Shown here piece by piece: positions 11,134-21,655 of a stretch of DNA of 64,000 nucleotides (its first letter is position 1; every line of letters begins with the position of its first letter). Below the pieces are notes generated by a model. It saw only the letters and a list, made by a program, of their open reading frames with translations. It was not told the DNA's origin and did not search any database. Both the position numbers and the translations under genes were made by a program. The stretch is from NCBI GenBank assembly GCA_050084515.1, contig CM114273.1, positions 4,712,001-4,776,000 of the forward strand, read 5' to 3'. The DNA comes from Blasia pusilla (Eukaryota; Marchantiophyta; Marchantiopsida; Blasiales).

Positions 11134-13281
11134 TCACTGGTCCGACGCGACGTCCGCTTCCGCTGCGGCCACCGCGTCCGCCTCCGCCCTCAAATTCGCC
11201 ACTCTCTGCAGGAGCCCCTCGATGGAGATGTCGAACGAGTCCCGGAAAGACGGGTGGCTGGTGCCGGGCTTGGAGTACACGAGCCCGGGGATGATGTCCT
11301 GAATAATCGTGTTGCGCATCGCGCTCCTCTCCTCCGCCGTGATCCCCTTGAGGATCTTGATGATGTCCGCCTGCCCTCTCATGATGTGCCTCGAAGGAAT
11401 GTACACCGAGAACGACTTGGGATCCTCGGGCAGGTGCCACGGGTACTGGTAGTAGGCGGTGTAGGGATCGAACAGCACGGGGATGCAGCCGCCCACCAGA
11501 GAGTCGAACACGGATCGGCGGGTGGGGCTGTCGCCGGGAGGCTGCATGCAGAAGTGGGATCGGAGGAAGAGGTCCATGGTGGAATCGGGGCGCAAGCAGA
11601 CGGTTTTCTCGCACTTGAGGAGGAAGCAGTCGAGCGGATTGTCCAGGCACTGCTGGATGAGGTGGCCGCGCACATTGCCCAGCATGTTGGGGCGGGGCAT
11701 GCCCGCGAAGGACACGAGGTAGCGCCTGTCGGACTGCTCCGCATGCAGCTGCCAGGCGCGCATCTCGTCGTCCGACTTGGGGTGGAAGAATGTGGGGTGC
11801 GGGACGCCGACGTCGTTCATGTGCCACGGATTCCTCTCGATCAGCAGCTTCGTGGGACTATCCATGGGCGGTAAAAGCAGCAGCTTGCTCCCCCAGTGAT
11901 CGGTGTCGTTCGGCCTTCGGAAGTCCCACGAGATTTTCCCCAGCACGAGGACGTGATCTATGCCCCCGTTCCTCTTCCAGCTCTCCCTGCCCTGCAGCCA
12001 GTGCACCAGCTCCCACGTCAGTGCGTCGCGGTGATCGTTGGTCACGTTGTCCGTGAAGTGCCATCGAATTACGTCCAGCCCGCCGTAGTAGGGGATGTAG
12101 AACAGCGACGCCTGCTGCTCGTCGGTGGTGAGGCAAGGGTAATTCAGGAGGCGGGCGTGGAAGATCAGCTCCAGTGAGTACTGGTGAGTCAAGTACCAGC
12201 TTCCGTCGGGGACGAGGACGGTCTCACCCTGGCTGTTGCGTTCCCCCGTGGGGAGAACCAGGCCCATTCCCTGGTTCATGAAGTAGTCGCAGAAATCGAA
12301 CCACGGCAGGAGCGTCCCGCACTGCGCGACGAGGTCGGAGTTGAATTTCTTCGGGAGGTCGTAGATGTAGATCCACCTCCCGTCGCATTTCTCCGGCTCC
12401 GGTGCGATGGTGCCCTGCGGGATTCCGCCTCGCACGAAGAGGGTCTTCTTCGCGCTCGGGAAGATGCGGATGTCGTCCGACGCCATGGTACTGGGCGGGG
12501 GCAGCGCGGATTCCCTCAAGTTCTTCATCAATTTCTCCACCTCCTGAGCTGCGAATGTGTCCTCCGCAGTCATGTTGTCGAACTTGAACATCACCTCCAC
12601 ATCCGGGTCCGGGATCGGGAGCTGGATGGCCGACTTCCCAACCGCTGCCGAGCTGTTCCCCTGATGCTCGTGCTCGCTGGTGAGATGCCTGTTGTCCGGA
12701 CGATCGCTCTCCCTCTCGCTGCCCTCGTTCTCCACGGCGCTGAGATCGCTCGGACGGAAGATGGACGGATCGACTTTCTCCGCGTCGACAGAAGAGACGG
12801 GATCCGGTTCGGCCTCGGCGGGCACTTTGAAGCACTCGCTCGGTTTCCTGGCACAGGCACTATCCTCGGAGTGGGCCTCGGAAGAGTCGACTTCTGGGAT
12901 TCCGTCTGAATCCCCTCCTTCATCCGATGGCGGGGTGTCGCCGCTGGGCGCCTGATTCTGGGATTCGCCGTCGGTGGCGACTCTGGATGTGGGCTCACTG
13001 AGTGCGGATTCCTCCACTTTGAGGATGTTGTTGCGGAGGACGACGTCTTTGATGTAGGAGGAGGTGGGGAAATTGACGAGGGAGATGAAGGGGGTGGTGG
13101 TAGGGAAGGGATTCGAATCGGTGCACGACGCACATTGTACCTCCTGAGAGAAGGACTGATGCGAAATGCTGATGAACCTGAGAGTGGAGGAGGTCCACAG
13201 GCAGACCAGAGCTAGAAAACACAGCGGAGGCACCAGCACCATGCGATGAAACTTCATGGCACGGAAGCCCAGGATGTGCAT
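11134..13281 (-). CDS. MUR3-like exostosin-family (GT47) glycosyltransferase
   Basis: A single-exon gene of 715 codons. It is a type II Golgi membrane protein: a short N-terminus, one hydrophobic anchor at residues ~14-36, a long low-complexity acidic/Ser/Pro stem (~40-295), then the exostosin/GT47 catalytic domain (~299-660). Domain marks are CDGRWIYIYDLP (299-310), FFHPKSDDEMRAW (498-510), SFAGMPRPNMLGN (524-536) and the clade-typical FCMQPPGDSPTRRSVFD (577-593) followed by GCIPVLFDPYTAYYQYPWHL. These match the MUR3/KATAMARI1 (GT47A) group, whose characterised members add galactose or another sugar to xyloglucan side chains in the Golgi; the actual donor and acceptor cannot be read from sequence. 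The first Met is used; Met9 and Met14 are alternatives that keep the anchor. The coding region is markedly GC-rich. Confidence 0.93.
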   Translation of the reverse strand: MHILGFRAMKFHRMVLVPPLCFLALVCLWTSSTLRFISISHQSFSQEVQCASCTDSNPFPTTTPFISLVNFPTSSYIKDVVLRNNILKVEESALSEPTSRVATDGESQNQAPSGDTPPSDEGGDSDGIPEVDSSEAHSEDSACARKPSECFKVPAEAEPDPVSSVDAEKVDPSIFRPSDLSAVENEGSERESDRPDNRHLTSEHEHQGNSSAAVGKSAIQLPIPDPDVEVMFKFDNMTAEDTFAAQEVEKLMKNLRESALPPPSTMASDDIRIFPSAKKTLFVRGGIPQGTIAPEPEKCDGRWIYIYDLPKKFNSDLVAQCGTLLPWFDFCDYFMNQGMGLVLPTGERNSQGETVLVPDGSWYLTHQYSLELIFHARLLNYPCLTTDEQQASLFYIPYYGGLDVIRWHFTDNVTNDHRDALTWELVHWLQGRESWKRNGGIDHVLVLGKISWDFRRPNDTDHWGSKLLLLPPMDSPTKLLIERNPWHMNDVGVPHPTFFHPKSDDEMRAWQLHAEQSDRRYLVSFAGMPRPNMLGNVRGHLIQQCLDNPLDCFLLKCEKTVCLRPDSTMDLFLRSHFCMQPPGDSPTRRSVFDSLVGGCIPVLFDPYTAYYQYPWHLPEDPKSFSVYIPSRHIMRGQADIIKILKGITAEERSAMRNTIIQDIIPGLVYSKPGTSHPSFRDSFDISIEGLLQRVANLRAEADAVAAAEADVASDQ

Positions 13282-15350
13282 TTTGCCCTCCCCTCTCTCC
13301 CTGCTGCGCCTCCTCTACAGCCGGCTACCTCCGGCTGCCTACAGAGAGCTCAGTCGATTGCGGGACCACCTGCTTCCTGCCTTCAAGGAGCACATCATCC
13401 TCCTCTCGCTTTCACGGATCGAGAGCACCCCGCCATCATGAACCTGACCACGCGCCGGCGGCCTCAGAGCAGGACTCGTACATGAGAAGAAGCACCGCCC
13501 GACGATGCTAGGCCCGACCTCGCACTCCAAATCGATGCTCAATCCGCACCACGCCCGGAACCACCGATCGCCTGCTTCTCTGCTCCTGTCGCCGCCTCGC
13601 TGAGTGAGAAATTTGTGCACTGTCCTCTTTGCTCTCCCTCCCTCCCTCTCCCTTCTCTCTCTCCCTCTCTCTTCCCCTCCCTCCCTCTCACTCCTGCGCT
13701 ATGCTGTGCGGGCTGAAATTCACAGCTTTTGAAGGGAGCCCAAAGGACGAATGCAAGATAGGAGATGACGGTCACGACAATGGAAGTCTAAGTGTAGGCA
13801 CGAGTCGCGCACGATCTTGTGCAGGGAACTAGCGAAAATGATGGAAAAGACGACAACAGAAGAAGGGGTGTTCCGCGATTCCCCACGGAACACGATTGAC
13901 AAGAATCCGCCCTCCTCCTCCGTCGCTGAGTCGTGGACACCGAAAGCGCTGCGAGGGGTGGGAGCCAAGAAAGTGGGAGACGCTCCAGAACACGACCGCG
14001 GAGGTGAGGAGGAGCGAGCCGGAGAATTCTTGGGGAATGCAAAGCGCGAATGTCGGACGTGTGCAGGGGGGAACCGGACACTAGTGCAAGCATCGGCAGA
14101 CGGTGCCAACAATTGCCCGTTCGCAGCACCGCAATCAGCTGCTCATTTCCCCTCGCGGAAGCCTAAAAATAATGTGCCGTGGCGACTCGCGCATCAGCTT
14201 GCGGAAAGCGCGGACACCGCGCACTTCTCCTAGAGATGCGATGACGGAATGCAGCAAATCGGGGCAAGATCAGGATTAGAGCAAGCAACCCCGTCGCCGC
14301 CCCGAATCGCAGGCCAATGCACCGCCGTGGTCTCACCCCCGCGGCACCCACGAGCTCGCCGTCGTCCTCTCGCCCGTCCCGGCCCTCCTCAGGCCCCACA
14401 CCCCGATTTCAGGCTGTCGTCCAATCTCACGCACCCTCTGCGAAATCTACCTCGCCCAACGCTAACGATCCTAGCTCCTCCGGCACACCAATCTAGATCC
14501 AACAGGATGCCGCCTCCTCCTCCCTCCCTCCTCCCTTCCATCCGTCCTCCCTCCCTGCCTCTCCTCTGCGCCACTCGCCTGCCCTCCTCTCTTCTTTTCT
14601 GTTCTTTTCCCTCGCCCGACTCTGCCCTTCTGTCTGTCTGCCCGCGTTGCGTCCAAGTACGCTACGCATGGCCAGCGAGCGACCCCACACTACCCCCTCC
14701 GCCTCCCTCGTACTGTACTGTACGGTTGGGAGGTGGGGCCCACCGACTCGGACGCCGACAGTTCCCGCTCTCGGACTCATCAGGGTCAGACCGTCAGGTA
14801 CTCAGGGAGCTGCATCCGATCGCTCGCGCTTGTCCCCTTCTGCCTGCACCTCTCTGACACGTCCCGAGGCTTACCAGCGGCCAACTCCCGGCGCACTTGC
14901 CCTACTCCCCACCAAGAAAGCCTACGTCGCCGCTGCGTCCGGAGGTCCACTCGGATTCCAGTCGGTCCGTCTCAAAAACCGGAAGATCGGTTCGTCGGCA
15001 ACTTTGTCGGGTGGTATACTCGCTGCTTCGTGTCATGACCTTGGAGAGCGCTACCCTCTAGGTGCTCTACGGAGCTCTGTGGAAATCTCAGCCGTCCCTC
15101 CTCATCTCCGCGGCCCTCGTCTGGAACGTCGACGATGGCCATGGCTATCCGACGTACTACTAGGCGCATGATCTCGCTACCCGCGGATCTCTCACCGGAC
15201 CTCCGGTCCACCTCATTATTCCTAAGAACTCCCCTGCCGTCATTTCCGCCGCTACATAGCGTCTCCCGCATCCACGACTCTACGTAATCTCTTTTCTTTC
15301 AGTTCTCAGAGCTTATCCAACGGACAAAGCCTCTACCCAACTATATTTCC
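13282..15350 (-). promoter_or_regulatory. 5' region of the GT47 gene, CpG- and CT-rich
   Basis: About 2 kb of GC-rich DNA upstream of the start codon, probably 5' UTR and promoter. Pyrimidine-rich tracts (GA tracts on the sense strand) lie at 13612-13695 and about 14505-14625; GA/CT repeats are common in plant core promoters and 5' UTRs. Open frames on both strands (for example 14249-14857 plus) are Pro/Ser/Arg-rich, follow the base composition and show no domains. The island ends sharply at about 15400. Confidence 0.4.
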
Positions 15351-15559
15351 GTCGCGTGTGGTCTTTAATCAGTTGGGTTACAAAATCCCTTCCATCCATC
15401 CGCAAGAGTCCCCTAAATTATTTACTTTTAACGAAGATGGCCATCGGAAAGTATATTAAGAAAAGAACGCCGAAACCAGCGAACCTTTTAACCTCCCAAC
15501 TTTTGGATACTAGGGGATACTTTTGGGGTCCGGAATCGTGATATATTCTTTGTTATAAG

Positions 15560-16500
15560 TCAACTCGGAAATAAATAAAAGTTTGATAATTATTATTTCG
15601 GTATATAAAAAAATTTAAAATAAATTCATAATATTGTGAAATATGAAGTCCAAAAGCAGAAAATTCAATTTAAATTAACTCATCTATGTTAATTTAACTC
15701 GGCTCTTACAAAAAGATATATGTGTCATAGTGAAAGGAGGGATCCTGTCCTCTTTTAATTATATATATTTTTTTTTTAAATTTTTTAAATTTTTTTAAAA
15801 ATTTAATCTTTAGAGAATAAAATTTTATTTATAAATAATATCTAATTCCCTTCCATAATTTCATTCTTCCATAAAATTTTGACGAATACCTACTCTTCTC
15901 CTTCCATTCTTCCCACCAAAATAATATTAACTAACTAAATTGTTAATTTTAATTAATGAAATTATTTTTCTTTTCCATTCAAATCCATTTTCCTTACCCA
16001 AAATATCACATATGAATAACATGATTATTTTTCATTCAAAATTTTAAATAAAATATTATTTTTCTTAAATCTTAGAAGAGTAATGATATTCCATTCTTCT
16101 AAATAGTTCCACTCCTCAATTGAAATTTAAATGATATCCCAATCCTCTAAATAATTCCATCCTTCAATAAAATTTAAACAACATCTATTCTTTCTCCATT
16201 TAAATTTATTTTCCCTTCCCATCAAATATGAATAAAGAAAGAATATTATTCTTAATAAATAAAAAATATTATTATTTTATAAATATCCCACCTTATTATC
16301 ACTTAGGATAATCTAGTATAATATAAATTAATAAAATTATCAATTATTAATTGATTGATAAATATATTTCTCCTCTTCCATTCAAATTAGTTTTCTCTAT
16401 CCATATAATATGATTCAAGGAACAAAATTCAAACATGTGGCTCTTTTGTCTTATTAACCCACTATTTTGTACTTCTAGGGTCTCCCATTATAATATAGAT
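15560..16500. repeat. AT-rich degenerate repeat block
   Basis: Very AT-rich DNA with a recurrent CCATT(C/T)AAAT ... TTTTCC/CT(T)CCC ... ATATGAAT module near 15975, 16192 and 16375. A smaller duplicated module (TGATAT(T)CC ... TCTAAATA(G/A)TTCCA) lies near 16085 and 16135. The ATTATAATATAGA end at 16487-16499 resembles a minus-strand mini-Helitron 5' terminus, but no matching 3' terminus was convincing. No gene. Confidence 0.5.
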
Positions 16501-18750
16501 AGATACTAAGTAATGAAAAATGTTCCTACCTATTGCAACTCTCCCCTCTAATACATGGGCATTTTGACTAGTTCTCATATTGGAAATTACCCATATGCAA
16601 ACCATAGGCACTCAACAATACTATTCCTCTTGTTTCCAATTTTTGGATATTTTCAAGTGATTTCTTCACATCACTTCGCACTTTTGTGTTACAATAATAT
16701 TTGTGTGGAATGTTCTCAAATATCTTTGAACAATTCGTGTATAAAGCACACTTTATTCAAAATAAGAAAATATGAAAATAGTTAGAGTAATTTGAGACAT
16801 GGATGAGTTGGAAATATGTTTTCATTCTATTCATTACTTAGATGGTTTGAAGAACTCTTGTAAACTCATTTCTAAAGCAACTTTGAATTTGAATCATGGC
16901 CTACCAGATTCCTCGTGGTGTACATAATTTATTAAACGGATAATATTTTCATGACTCTAATTCCTAATCGATATCAAGCATTCATCCTCCCATAACTAAA
17001 AACTTCACATACCCTAAAGCATATGCATCCCTTCTACTATTAAACATTTCAAAAATGGTATATCCTTTGGTGTATGCCTAGCTAATTACCACTTTTCCTC
17101 TACAAAACATGTCATCCATAAAATGGACGTCATTGTATCATCAAACCTTACTATGTGGAATTCAAATGCATAATTTTTGGCTCCCACCTTTGCGTGCACA
17201 TACAACATTTCAATCTTCTTGCGCCCTTCCTCGTTCCACAATGGACAAACTTAAGATGACATGACTGTCACTGAAGTATTGATCGCTATCATAAATGTGC
17301 ATAAATTTTTGAAGAGAACATACTAGACTACCTTGCATTGGATCTTGATGTTGCGGAGAGAGTCATTAGCCCTTGCCCACACTTGTTCATTCACACTACT
17401 AAGAGAGGGTCATGGGAATTTTTGGATCAAAGCTTTAGACAAGCGAAAAACATAGATTCAGGATAATAATGATTTTTGACACAACACAAATATTGTCGAG
17501 GGGCTAGTCGAGGGGTACCTCACATGTTTCGAAGAGCTGGAGGAGGAATAAGAGTTGGACTTCCGCACATTCCAAGTTCTTGCCTTACAGTGCATATGGC
17601 ATTGACTATTCCTAGAAGGCCCATTGCCCTCCATTGTCATGGATGATTGTGGTGTGTTTAGGGTGGACACATGATTCCGCCAATTAGACAATAGAGAGAG
17701 TGATGAACGTATCGTCTTTTGCTCACAAGTGGAGTAGTATCTCTACATTGATAACTCATCCCTTCATGGATGAAAGTGTGTCATGATACATATCTGTAAG
17801 AGGAGGCAAACTTAGCAAAAACTGGACAAAGTGAGTCTTGATGTAGAGCAGAAAACAACACTTTGAGTGGGCATTACACATTTTTATTAAAATCCAATTG
17901 ACAGCTTTCCTATCAAATTAATCATGTCACAAACCTACCTTGCATTTGTATGACGCTCATTTTTTCTTACCATTTATGAGTTTGCATAATTTCCTCAATT
18001 GGTATGCTTTGACAAACACAAAGCCTACCATCAACTCTCTAAGGCGTGATGCGTGTACGTCACCACAATGCTCCTTGGATTTTCTAGGCTCTTTCGTACC
18101 ATGAACATATTCTCTCATTTTCAACTCTTTTGTTTGCTTTTGAGTTTGAAGTTTTCTTAGCATCTGCTCAATATCAAGCGCAACCTCATATTCGTATCTT
18201 GAGGTGTCCTCTGATGTTTTATGGGGTACTACAATCAGCATTCAGACTTCACTTAATGCACTCATGGGTGAGTATATGGCTCTCGACAAAGGAACCAATG
18301 AAAATATAATAGTTTTTCCTCTCATTACACTCCTCATAGCTAGGCCACGTCGTCGTCAAACATAACTTTGTTCCCCTCTTTACTCTCAAATAATCTCCCC
18401 ATCACCTTTGTCACAAACCAGGATGACAAACACGAAATGAGGATACCACCCCTCTTATAGTGCCTTTATTAAGAAATGGAAAATGACCTCCCATTTACAA
18501 TCCGATTGCAAGTCTATTGAAACTTTAATGCAAGACCTAATAGTAGTGAAGCATGAGTCTTAGCTACCACTATTTATGATCAATTTATGAGTCAGACTCG
18601 CAATCACATTTGCATGCCCATCATGAGCTCAACGTGAATCATTGCATTCGCTCTTGTATAACGTCTGTCAAGACTCGCAAAATAACGTTAACTTTCAAAG
18701 ATTCGACAATTTATAATGGAGTCACACAAACTAGACTAAAAAACTAAAAA
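16501..18750. other. Gene-poor AT-rich stretch
   Basis: No recognised coding region. Short open frames (for example 17957-18241 minus, Lys/Arg-rich) have no domains that I recognise. Probably decayed repeat DNA. Confidence 0.4.
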
Positions 18751-18754
18751 TCTT

Positions 18755-19255
18755 AATGAAGTCACAAAATAGCCATATTACGACGGAGGAGAGGAATGAA
18801 TTATTGTGGGGGAGAGGAATGAATTATGCATTTCACAAGTTCAAGGACATGTTAACATCCTTGTCCTTTATGCAAAGATCTATTAGAGATGGTCTATTCC
18901 AATTATATATAGACCAGAGTATGTTGGGCCTAGGAGTGATGCTCACTCAGAAAGATGATGAGGGAAGTGAGTTAATTATGGCTTGTGGACGCTATAAGCA
19001 GGTCGAACAATAGTGCAATGAAAGTATAGATTGTATGAGAGAGATTGTTTGGTTATGGTGTGAGAGGTGGTGCAATTAAGGTTATATTTATGTGGTAATC
19101 CTTTCACGCTTATCACTAATCATTAGCGTTCAAGGTGATTGATAGAGTCCAACAAGCTCACAAGAAAGCTTGGTAGATGGATTCTAATATCAAAGGAGTA
19201 TGATTTTCAAATGGTTTGTATCTCAAGTCAACCAAGGTTGCATACATACTCTGTC
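18755..19255 (+). pseudogene. RNase H fragment of a second copy, fused to the main element
   Basis: This piece translates to FKDMLTSLSFMQRSIRDGLF and LGLGVMLTQKDDEGSE. It aligns with the RNase H region of the main element at 22560-22930, including the positions equivalent to ITDHQPLRWLMES, and ends where the downstream copy would continue into HRPGRLNQDADGLSRNP. The first RNase H Asp is preserved, but stops and frameshifts are present. It is out of order, upstream of the protease, so it is a separate insertion or a recombination product and not part of one intact element. Confidence 0.7.
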
Positions 19256-19790
19256 TATATGCGACCCTAGTCAGACTCCAATATTTTCCACCATAGAGTT
19301 GGCGACGTTGGGAGTTGGACCAGCTGGGGTGTTCCGGCTGGCCGCCACGTTGTGTGAGCGTGGAGAGATGACTGCTTCTTGTTCAGAGGTAGTTGAGGAG
19401 GTGGTGGACTTGCCCTGAGAGCCGGTGCTCGGGACGTTCCCCACAGAGTCATGGCATGCGGCGGCGGTGAAGTTGGTAGATATGCCAGCTTGACCGGCCA
19501 TAGAGCGAGCAGTGGTGACACTTGGAGTAGTGTTACTAGATAACCGATCTGGAGTATTTCGCTTGGTTAGTTCGACGGGGACAGTATACCACCCGCAGCG
19601 CGTCCTACTTGATTCTGGAGCGCAACCCTTGATGTTAGGGAAAGCGGTGTGTTTAGCGTTGGGGTTACGGAAGGCCGACATTGAGCCTTGTCCCTTCCAG
19701 ATACAGACCTCGATTGGGGGCGTGTCACCCACGCAATATATGACTCAACAGGAGATAGTTGTCGAGTCGGCGAGCATGAGAGCGAGATAG
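19256..19790 (+). pseudogene. Aspartic protease region of the gypsy polyprotein
   Basis: One reading frame with two internal stops encodes VGPAGVFRLAATLCERGE, then VTLGVVLLDNRSGVFRLV, then the active-site segment RVLLDSGAQPLMLGKA. The D-S-G triad is at 19611-19619, where retropepsins have D-S/T-G. The second half of the fold (LGLRKADIEPCPFQIQTSIGG) follows. It would cleave the element's polyprotein. The frame shifts at about 19790 into the downstream linker. Confidence 0.75.
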
Positions 19791-19794
19791 TGCT

Positions 19795-20313
19795 ATGGTG
19801 CGCACACGTGCAATTACGACACCAACTGAGTCGTGCGATGTGTTGGTGGGGAGTACAGTGTTATATCCCCTAGGATTCATCCTTGACTTCTGGGAGGAGA
19901 CTGTTGCTTATCGGCTTGGATGGAGGTCAGGTGACGACCGGATGAGTCAATTACCCGTGCAGTTTGCGGGACAAGGTGGTCGATCATGAGGCGAGTCTGT
20001 GACCACGTTGGCGGCTTTCACAGGCAGTGTTAGCTGGCCAGGAGAGTTGTTGGAGGGGAACGGACATGCGGAGGATGTCCCAGTAGCGGATAGTCCCAGG
20101 GAGAGATAGGTCATGGCGGGTGTCTCTTCCCATGTTGGCGAGATCTCTTCACCATTGTGGGGTACGACTCGAGAGCTACAGAGGAGTGCCGATGACCTCA
20201 TGAGGCACGCGTGGAATCATGCTTTTATCTCGGAGCAGCGAGAGTCACGTGGCGATCGGGCTCTTGGAGTGGAGGCGTTGACTCCAGTGGATACCACACC
20301 CGTTGTGTGGTAG
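19795..20313 (+). pseudogene. Linker between protease and methyltransferase
   Basis: A coding-like linker in the same frame as the methyltransferase. It includes VLVGSTVLYPLGFILDFWEE and YRLGWRSGDDRM, and ends VDTTPVVW with a single TAG (20311-20313) just before the methyltransferase domain. I recognise no domain. Shared frame and continuity support a fused polyprotein and argue against a methyltransferase dropped in by chance. The segment 19905-20090 recurs at 7755-7955. Confidence 0.55.
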
Positions 20314-20324
20314 TGCCCAAAGGA

Positions 20325-21275
20325 GGGTGTTAGGGTGTTAGATCTCTTCGGAGGGATTAGCACCGCATTGGCTGCAGTATTGCAGACGGACATACGGGTG
20401 CATCAGTACCTTTATGTGGAGAGAGATGAGATCGCTCGGCGAGTATCATTACGTTACGTGGCGAGATTGGTCTAGAGGTATCCTGGGTTGTTGGTGATAT
20501 TTGCAGTACGGGGATATCAACATACACTACCCGCCAACATCTCTTTGGTGGGGGCGCAGGATCTGGATAGAGTTGCCACCATTCATTTGTTGATTGCTGG
20601 ATGGCCATGTGAGGGTCATTTATCAGCTGGCTGAGAATTTGGATTGCAGGATCCGAGATCAGGGATGTTTTGGGAGATGCTACGAGTAGTACGACACTTG
20701 CAGGAGAGTTAGACATGTTCTCCAACGTACATCTTGGATAACGTGCCATTGTTGGGAGACACTTGTGCACGTGTGATGACGAGTGTGTATCAGGTGAGGT
20801 CTTGGTTGGGACGTGTTGTGTTATTAGATGCGGCGAGAGTTGGATCACGTGCCCATCGTCCACGACTGTGGTGGACGAACTTCATACCATCAGAGGTACT
20901 GAGTCGAGCATACGATGGAGTCCAGAGAGCACCACATCTCACAGTGGATGATATTTTGGGCTCTGGGCGTCGATCTCAGGTCGTGACATGGGATGATAGA
21001 CCACCGTTGGCCATGGCCAATAGGGTGGGGGAGTTGAGGGTAGCCTTACCTATGTTGGTGAGCTTCCCAGCTTCCCAGCATCCCATGCCTTTCGTCAAGG
21101 AGGGCCAAGCATGATTTGGGATGAGGTGACCGGAGCATTGGAGGAGCCTACAGCATATGAGCGTGAGCGCGCCATGGGGTTTGCTACCGGTACTACGGCG
21201 GTGCCAGGGATGACAAAGGCATCCCGAAGACAGGTATTGGGGCAGGCGATGGACCTCAACTGTCTCAAATAGATA
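20325..21275 (+). pseudogene. C5 cytosine-DNA methyltransferase domain inside the gypsy polyprotein
   Basis: Translation shows the family motifs in canonical order. Motif I is GVRVLDLFGGISTALAAVL (from 20326), which binds S-adenosylmethionine, with the motif II region YLYVERDE after it. Motif IV is IAGWPCEGHLSAG, with the catalytic Cys codon at 20608-20610. GLQDPRSGMFWEMLRV follows, then motif VI YILDNVPLLGDT (canonical ENV, here DNV at 20737), motif VIII SRAHRPRLWWTN (20845-20880), a target-recognition-like region, and ERERAMGFATGTT...SRRQVLGQAMDLNC as motif X (about 21160-21265). The order I-IV-VI-VIII-X is not the permuted order of plant DRM enzymes; the end resembles the DNMT3 type, but subclass is uncertain. 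Stops at 20473, 20632, 20710 and 21112, a frameshift near 21100 and a stop at 21270 show that it is dead. Family members transfer a methyl group to cytosine C5 in DNA. Confidence 0.9.
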
Positions 21276-21655
21276 GTCAGCCTAGGTATGGCTGAGGAGA
21301 GACGGAGGCGAGTGTCATCCATGCCGTCACGTCCACGAGTTGGACCATTGCCTACAAGGTTTGTACAGGCATTGGTTGGGGGCGAGACGAGGAGAGATAG
21401 GCACCCATGGACTTCTTGGGACGTCGTTCGAGCAGAGAGTGCGAAGGCGGCTAGAGCAGCACATGTTCATTTTTTGGATGCAGAGCATGGTGTAGGAGGT
21501 CAGAGTGGAGTGGTTGTTGCGGAGGTGGCTAGGGTTGCTACATAGCAACAAAAGCTGGAGGTTGCGTCCTCTCCGAGTGAGGTCACGATGGAGACTTGGG
21601 AGCCTGTGATAGGTCTCAAGTTGATAGGAGGAGAGCGACGGCGAGTTCATAGGTT
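21276..21655 (+). pseudogene. Linker between methyltransferase and reverse transcriptase
   Basis: The frame of the methyltransferase C-terminus continues through GMAEERRRRVSS to a stop at about 21543, an Arg/Ala-rich segment with no domain I recognise. It then passes into the start of the RT region in another frame. The continuity again supports a single polyprotein. Confidence 0.5.

Noticed and set aside
10916-12909. Long open frames overlapping the GT47 gene (10916-11827 minus, 11098-11874 plus, 12184-12909 plus)
   Set aside because: They are shadows of the GC-rich GT47 coding sequence in other frames; only the 715-codon frame has domain content.
14249-15171. Pro/Ser-rich plus-strand frames upstream of the GT47 gene
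   Set aside because: They are driven by CT-rich tracts, show no recognisable motif, and overlap Arg-rich frames on the other strand.
16487-16499. Possible mini-Helitron 5' end (reverse TCTATATTATAATGG)
   Set aside because: The only candidate 3' end (CTAG at 16313) has no proper hairpin and the wrong flanking base.
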